Assembly (NCBI RefSeq): GCF_001306455.1
Contig: NZ_LGTQ01000005.1
Coordinates: 372,001 to 436,000 of the forward strand
Direction of reading: 5' to 3'
DNA: 64,000 nt
Source: Jiulongibacter sediminis
Lineage (GTDB): Bacteria; Bacteroidota; Bacteroidia; Cytophagales; Spirosomataceae
Each line of letters opens with the position of its first letter. Positions within the stretch are counted from its first letter, which is position 1. Made by a program: the position numbers and the translations under genes. The notes under the pieces were generated by a model. It was not told the DNA's origin and did no database searches. It saw nothing but the letters and a program-made list of their open reading frames with translations. Positions 60,494 through 64,000 of the stretch are shown piece after piece.

Positions 60494-63340
60494 ATGCAAT
60501 TTATGTTTCGTGTAAAATTTGTCACCAAATTACTTCTTTGTGGCCTTATTCTTATCTCGGTTAAGTTGTTTTCTCAGGAGAGTGTTGAAGTCCTGAACCC
60601 TCCGGGACAAAACTGGCAGAAAATAGAGAATGAAAAATCCACCATTATTTATCCGGAAGGGATTGAACATCAGGCCAAAAGGGTGGCAAGTATTGTTGAT
60701 GATATTGCCAAAAAGCAAAACTCCAGTATTGGTTCAAAAGTGATCAATGTGCCCATTATCTTGCATACGCAAAGCATGGAAGCCAATGGTTTTGTAGCTA
60801 CAGCCCCCTTCAGATCTGAATTTTATCCTCTTGGAATAGCCGATTGGAATATTACCGGAACAAATAACTGGACTGATCTGCTGGCTATTCATGAGTATCG
60901 GCATGTTTTACAATCGAGTAATACGCTGGTTGGAATAACGAAATTGGGTAGAATTCTTACCGGTCAATTTGGTTGGGGAACCATGAGACTTTTGACGTCG
61001 CCTAATTGGTTTGCCGAAGGTGATGCAGTAGTTTCTGAGACTGTTTTTACTGATCTGGGTCGAGGTCGCCTTCCCTCATTTACGTTTGAACAAAGAGCTC
61101 TGCAACAGGCTGATAAAAAGGTTAGTTATGTTAAAGCCAGACATGGTTCGTATAAAACTCAAATGCCAAGCCATTATCCATTTGGCTATCAAATGGCCCT
61201 TTATGCCCGTAAAGAGTTTGGTAATGATATCTGGTCAAAAGTGGTGAGAGACGCCAACCAGTTCGACCGCATTTTCTACCCTTTCAGCGGAGCTTTGAAA
61301 AAAAATACGGGACTGCGGCCGAAGCAACTTTACCGGAAAGCTTATGATGAGCTGAACTCAAACTATTCCGAATTGCTTTCAAGTCGGGAGTTTTCAAAAT
61401 TAATAAATCTCACTGAGCCTCAAAAAACGGTTACAGAGTATTCTTATCCTCATATCTTCAAAGGGCGAATCATTGCAAGAAAAAGTTCCTACAAACAAAC
61501 AGCTCATCTGGTCTCCATCCATGAAGGTAAGGAGAAAAAGTTGACCGATATCGGACACAATTCTAATGCCTATGTTTCCTATACCGGTTCCAAGGCGGCC
61601 TGGGTTGAAATAAAACAAGATCCCTATTATCAAAACAAGGACTTTCAACGCCTCATTATATATGATTTTGAAAAAGATGAAAAGACAATTCATCTTGATG
61701 GCAAAAGATTATTCTATGCTGCTTTAAGTCCAGAAGCCGATAAAATCTTCACTATCGAATTTGATATGCAAATGCGGTATTCTCTTAATTTGTATGACAG
61801 AGAGAGGGAAGACAAGTTGAGTGAGTTTCTTTTACCTGAAGGATATGAGGTCGCCTATCCTCTTTTTGACAGCATGGATGATAATGTTGTCTATCTCGCG
61901 TTAAAATCAAAAGGTAAAGAAAAGTTTGTGGCTTACCGAACTGATTCAAAAACTTTTAGTAACCTGACCGAAGAGTATGCTCATGTCATGATAGAGCCCT
62001 CTCAATCCGACACTCATCTTTTTTTTAGAGCTAGTTTTGATGGAATTGACAATATTTATGCTGTGCCAAAAGATGGGAGTAAAAGGATCTCAAAGGTGAC
62101 CTCAGCCAAAATTGGAGCTGGTTTTCCCTTTGTGAATGGGCAAGAATTAATCTTCTCTGATTATCATGTTAAAGGAAATAATCTGGCCAAGACACCATTG
62201 AGCCTTCAACCGTATCAACCGCATTCTCCCAAATCCATGGAAATTTATTCGGCAGTTAATGGTCTGCCCGAAAATGATTTGATTCTGAATCATTTGCCTG
62301 ATAAAAACTATCAACCTGAGAAATACAATTCGATCATCGGTGGATGGCGATTTCATTCCTGGGGTATTTTGCCAGCCTTCAGTCAGGCCGAAGGACAAGG
62401 TTTTCCAGGTTTAAGTCAGGCTGAAGGATTTGTGCGAATGGATAATTTGCTCAGTACACAGGCTCTAAATCTAAATACCACCTATTTTTTAAACGAAGGA
62501 GAAACCGAATATGGCTTCGATTACTCTCTGGCAGCATTTTTCCCGGTTATTCAGGTGGGGTATAATTTCAGAGACCGAAGTGTGCCTGCTCCAAGGGGCA
62601 ATCGATTGCTGGAATTCAAAGAACAGGAAGCCCATGCAGGAATCAGAATTCCATTAGAAACAGTAAAGAATAACTTTACCTACAGTACAAACCTTGGAGC
62701 CTTTTGGAAAGGAATTCAACCGTTTCAACAGACAGGGCCTGATTCTTATCTGAATGATCCTTTTGGCCTGTACGAACTGAACGGCTCTTTCTCAGTTCTC
62801 AGAAGAAGAGCATACCAAAACCTTCAATCACGTTTTGGAGCCTCTGTAAGTGGGACATTCAGTCAGTCTTTGCAGCAGGGAATGGCGGGCCTGTACAGGT
62901 TTGGAGGTACAGTTTATTTGCCAGGTGTTAGTCTGAACCATGGCGTCAGAATCACAGCGGCCACACACTTTGAAAGTCTCGAAAACACCTACCAGTTTCC
63001 GGATAATTTTAGCTCAGCCCGAGGATTCGCCGTAGGTGGATTAGAACAGGTAAATCGACTGGCTTTTAACTATCAATTGCCACTATTATATCCTGATTTG
63101 GGCATTCCCGGAATAACTTATATCCGTCGACTTAGGGCAAATCTTTTTTATGATGTCGCTGAAATAAGAAACTCCACGGCGAAGACTAACATTGCTTCTG
63201 TGGGGATGGAGTTGTTGGCAGATCAGGTAGCACTGAATATTTTACCCATACCAGTCGGTGTCCGTCTTGGCTATCGTTTAAAGAATGATCTCATTAGTTA
63301 TGACTCGCCATTTTTCATCAATCTGATGATAGGAGAGTAA
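60494..63340 (+). CDS. Metalloprotease-like/propeller/outer-membrane barrel protein
   Basis: About 948 residues from ATG at 60494, chosen because its signal peptide (LLLCGLILISVKLFSQE) fits; the longer frame from 60374 overlaps the divergent GDPD gene. Residues 25-200 are a gluzincin-like domain with HEYRH (133-137) and NWFAEGDA giving the third ligand Glu175, an HExxH-x37-E arrangement. A WD40/TolB-like propeller follows (about 290-580), then a C-terminal beta-rich region ending LISYDSPFFINLMIGE, which looks like an outer-membrane barrel. Three-part architecture is by pattern; the substrate is unknown. Divergent from the broken GDPD gene by about 34 bases. Confidence 0.78.
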   Translation: MQFMFRVKFVTKLLLCGLILISVKLFSQESVEVLNPPGQNWQKIENEKSTIIYPEGIEHQAKRVASIVDDIAKKQNSSIGSKVINVPIILHTQSMEANGFVATAPFRSEFYPLGIADWNITGTNNWTDLLAIHEYRHVLQSSNTLVGITKLGRILTGQFGWGTMRLLTSPNWFAEGDAVVSETVFTDLGRGRLPSFTFEQRALQQADKKVSYVKARHGSYKTQMPSHYPFGYQMALYARKEFGNDIWSKVVRDANQFDRIFYPFSGALKKNTGLRPKQLYRKAYDELNSNYSELLSSREFSKLINLTEPQKTVTEYSYPHIFKGRIIARKSSYKQTAHLVSIHEGKEKKLTDIGHNSNAYVSYTGSKAAWVEIKQDPYYQNKDFQRLIIYDFEKDEKTIHLDGKRLFYAALSPEADKIFTIEFDMQMRYSLNLYDREREDKLSEFLLPEGYEVAYPLFDSMDDNVVYLALKSKGKEKFVAYRTDSKTFSNLTEEYAHVMIEPSQSDTHLFFRASFDGIDNIYAVPKDGSKRISKVTSAKIGAGFPFVNGQELIFSDYHVKGNNLAKTPLSLQPYQPHSPKSMEIYSAVNGLPENDLILNHLPDKNYQPEKYNSIIGGWRFHSWGILPAFSQAEGQGFPGLSQAEGFVRMDNLLSTQALNLNTTYFLNEGETEYGFDYSLAAFFPVIQVGYNFRDRSVPAPRGNRLLEFKEQEAHAGIRIPLETVKNNFTYSTNLGAFWKGIQPFQQTGPDSYLNDPFGLYELNGSFSVLRRRAYQNLQSRFGASVSGTFSQSLQQGMAGLYRFGGTVYLPGVSLNHGVRITAATHFESLENTYQFPDNFSSARGFAVGGLEQVNRLAFNYQLPLLYPDLGIPGITYIRRLRANLFYDVAEIRNSTAKTNIASVGMELLADQVALNILPIPVGVRLGYRLKNDLISYDSPFFINLMIGE

Positions 63341-63465
63341 AAAGTTGAATAGTCTGAAAGTTAAAGAGTTTAGAGGTCAAAGAGTTTGAAAGTTGACCAA
63401 CAGATAATAAACCAACTTAAAGACTTTATACTTCCAGACTTATAGACTTCCTAAATTTCAGACTT
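63341..63465. repeat. AGACTT-rich gap before leuS
   Basis: A 125-base gap of repeated GTCTGAAAGTT, AGTTTGAAAGTTGACC and CCAGACTTATAGACTTCC type words, related to the other intergenic repeats. It lies between the convergent ends of the protease gene and leuS. No gene. Confidence 0.5.
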
Positions 63466-64000
63466 CTACACCACCACGTTCACAATTCTCTTCGGCACCA
63501 CGATGATTTTTCGAAGGGGCTTTCCATCCATCCATTTGATGACTTCGGCGTTGGCCAGAACTTCTTTCTCGATTTCTTCCTTTGTTGCTTCCGCCGGGAA
63601 TTGCAACTGTACTCTCACTTTTCCACCAATCTGAATAGGGTAGGTGATACTGTCTTCTTTCAGATAATCAGCATTAAACTCAGGGAATGCAGCTTCAGTA
63701 ACACTTTTGTCATTACCTAGTTGATGCCAAAGCTCTTCAGAAATGTGCGGAGCATAAGGCGAAAGTATGATCATCAACGCCTCAAGAATGGCTTTTTTAT
63801 GACATTTCAGGTCGGAAAGCTCATTCACGCAAATCATAAACGTACTTACCGAAGTATTGAAAGAGAAATTCTCAATGTCTTCACCAACTTTTTTGATGGC
63901 CTTGTGAAGGGCTTTCAACTCTTCTTTCGTCGGTTCAACTTCGGTTACCAAAGAGTTTTGATCCTGATCAAAGAACAGTCTCCAAAGTTTCTTCAGGAAG
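63466..64000 (-). CDS. leuS: Leucyl-tRNA synthetase, C-terminal part
   Basis: About 178 C-terminal residues of class I LeuRS, which runs off the right edge (frame open to base 64000). Seen: FLKKLWRLFFDQDQNSL at the edge, the anticodon-binding helix STFMICVNELSDL, LMIILSPYAPHISEELWHQLG, and the C-terminal domain YPIQIGGKVRVQLQFP ending KIIVVPKRIVNVVV. The catalytic part, including HIGH and KMSKS, lies outside the window. The ATG-like start inside the window (63951) is not real. Confidence 0.95.
   Translation of the reverse strand, partial: FLKKLWRLFFDQDQNSLVTEVEPTKEELKALHKAIKKVGEDIENFSFNTSVSTFMICVNELSDLKCHKKAILEALMIILSPYAPHISEELWHQLGNDKSVTEAAFPEFNADYLKEDSITYPIQIGGKVRVQLQFPAEATKEEIEKEVLANAEVIKWMDGKPLRKIIVVPKRIVNVVV

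Noticed and set aside
1-64000. CRISPR arrays, rRNA, tRNA genes, insertion sequences
   Set aside because: No regular spaced repeats, rRNA blocks or cloverleaf sequences were seen in the gaps, and no transposase is present.

Overview
The window is a 64 kb chromosomal stretch of a Bacteroidota bacterium, most likely a marine or free-living Cytophagales-type organism. The signs are an A+T-rich base composition, many small Cys-lipoproteins and secreted enzymes, Bacteroidota-type -7 promoter elements (TAnnTTTG) in front of several genes, a CarB lacking the C-terminal allosteric domain, a PKD/coathanger-type secreted protein and a Wzi-family outer-membrane protein. Genes are dense and lie on both strands. 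I see no prophage, insertion sequence, CRISPR array, rRNA or tRNA gene. Both edge genes are cut: a photolyase-like protein at the left and leucyl-tRNA synthetase at the right.

Layout. 1-4001 (minus): a light/oxidative-stress operon of TetR regulator, ABC1 kinase, flavin reductase, a 53-residue DUF2256 zinc protein and an FeS-type photolyase/cryptochrome. 4069-7947: a DUF885 lipoprotein, then a GH9 glycosidase overlapping a polysaccharide deacetylase. 7970-11714 (minus): SDR, old-yellow-enzyme-like protein and GH88-like hydrolase, of unknown joint substrate. 11829-13604: divergent exported RidA and an exported D-amino-acid-oxidase-like flavoprotein whose sequence blocks are circularly permuted. 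14021-18236: a lipoprotein, a decayed copy of the carB 3' end, and carB. 18414-23549: NFACT/RqcH-like protein, Ppx/GppA, aminopeptidase P and a DUF1460 amidase. 23773-28769: gatC-gatA followed by one 1105-codon gene fusing GatB to aspartyl-tRNA synthetase, the most striking object in the window. 29012-35363: DUF819 permease, Wzi-like protein, LepA, and the E2 subunit of a 2-oxoacid dehydrogenase. 35421-44659: Tex, two tandem paralogous lipoproteins, a BaiN/HI0933 flavoprotein without an ordinary start codon, a tyrosine recombinase, PdxA diverging from a 2-hydroxyacid dehydrogenase over a palindromic bidirectional promoter, and a secreted beta-propeller protein. 44653-51002: MetH diverging from an Lrp regulator, then YbeY, DUF1028 and PAP2-like genes. 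51044-54918: a sulfur module (two half-size YeeE/YedE transporters, MBL-rhodanese protein, Crp/Fnr regulator). 55034-64000: VWA lipoprotein, MobA-like nucleotidyltransferase, LpxL-like acyltransferase, TsaC-like protein, M20 amidohydrolase, a GDPD gene broken by one in-frame stop, a 948-residue metalloprotease/propeller/barrel protein and leuS.

How the genes work together. The gatC-gatA-gatB/aspS operon puts the charging enzyme and the amidotransferase for Asn-tRNA(Asn) synthesis on one polypeptide, and the synthetase half carries the His found in non-discriminating AspRS. The RidA/DAAO pair would oxidise D-amino acids outside the cytoplasm and hydrolyse the resulting imines. The sulfur genes fit import of reduced sulfur and persulfide oxidation under a Cys-rich Crp/Fnr regulator. 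A dispersed AAGAC/GTCTT-rich repeat, often able to form hairpins, fills many of the gaps at gene 3' ends.
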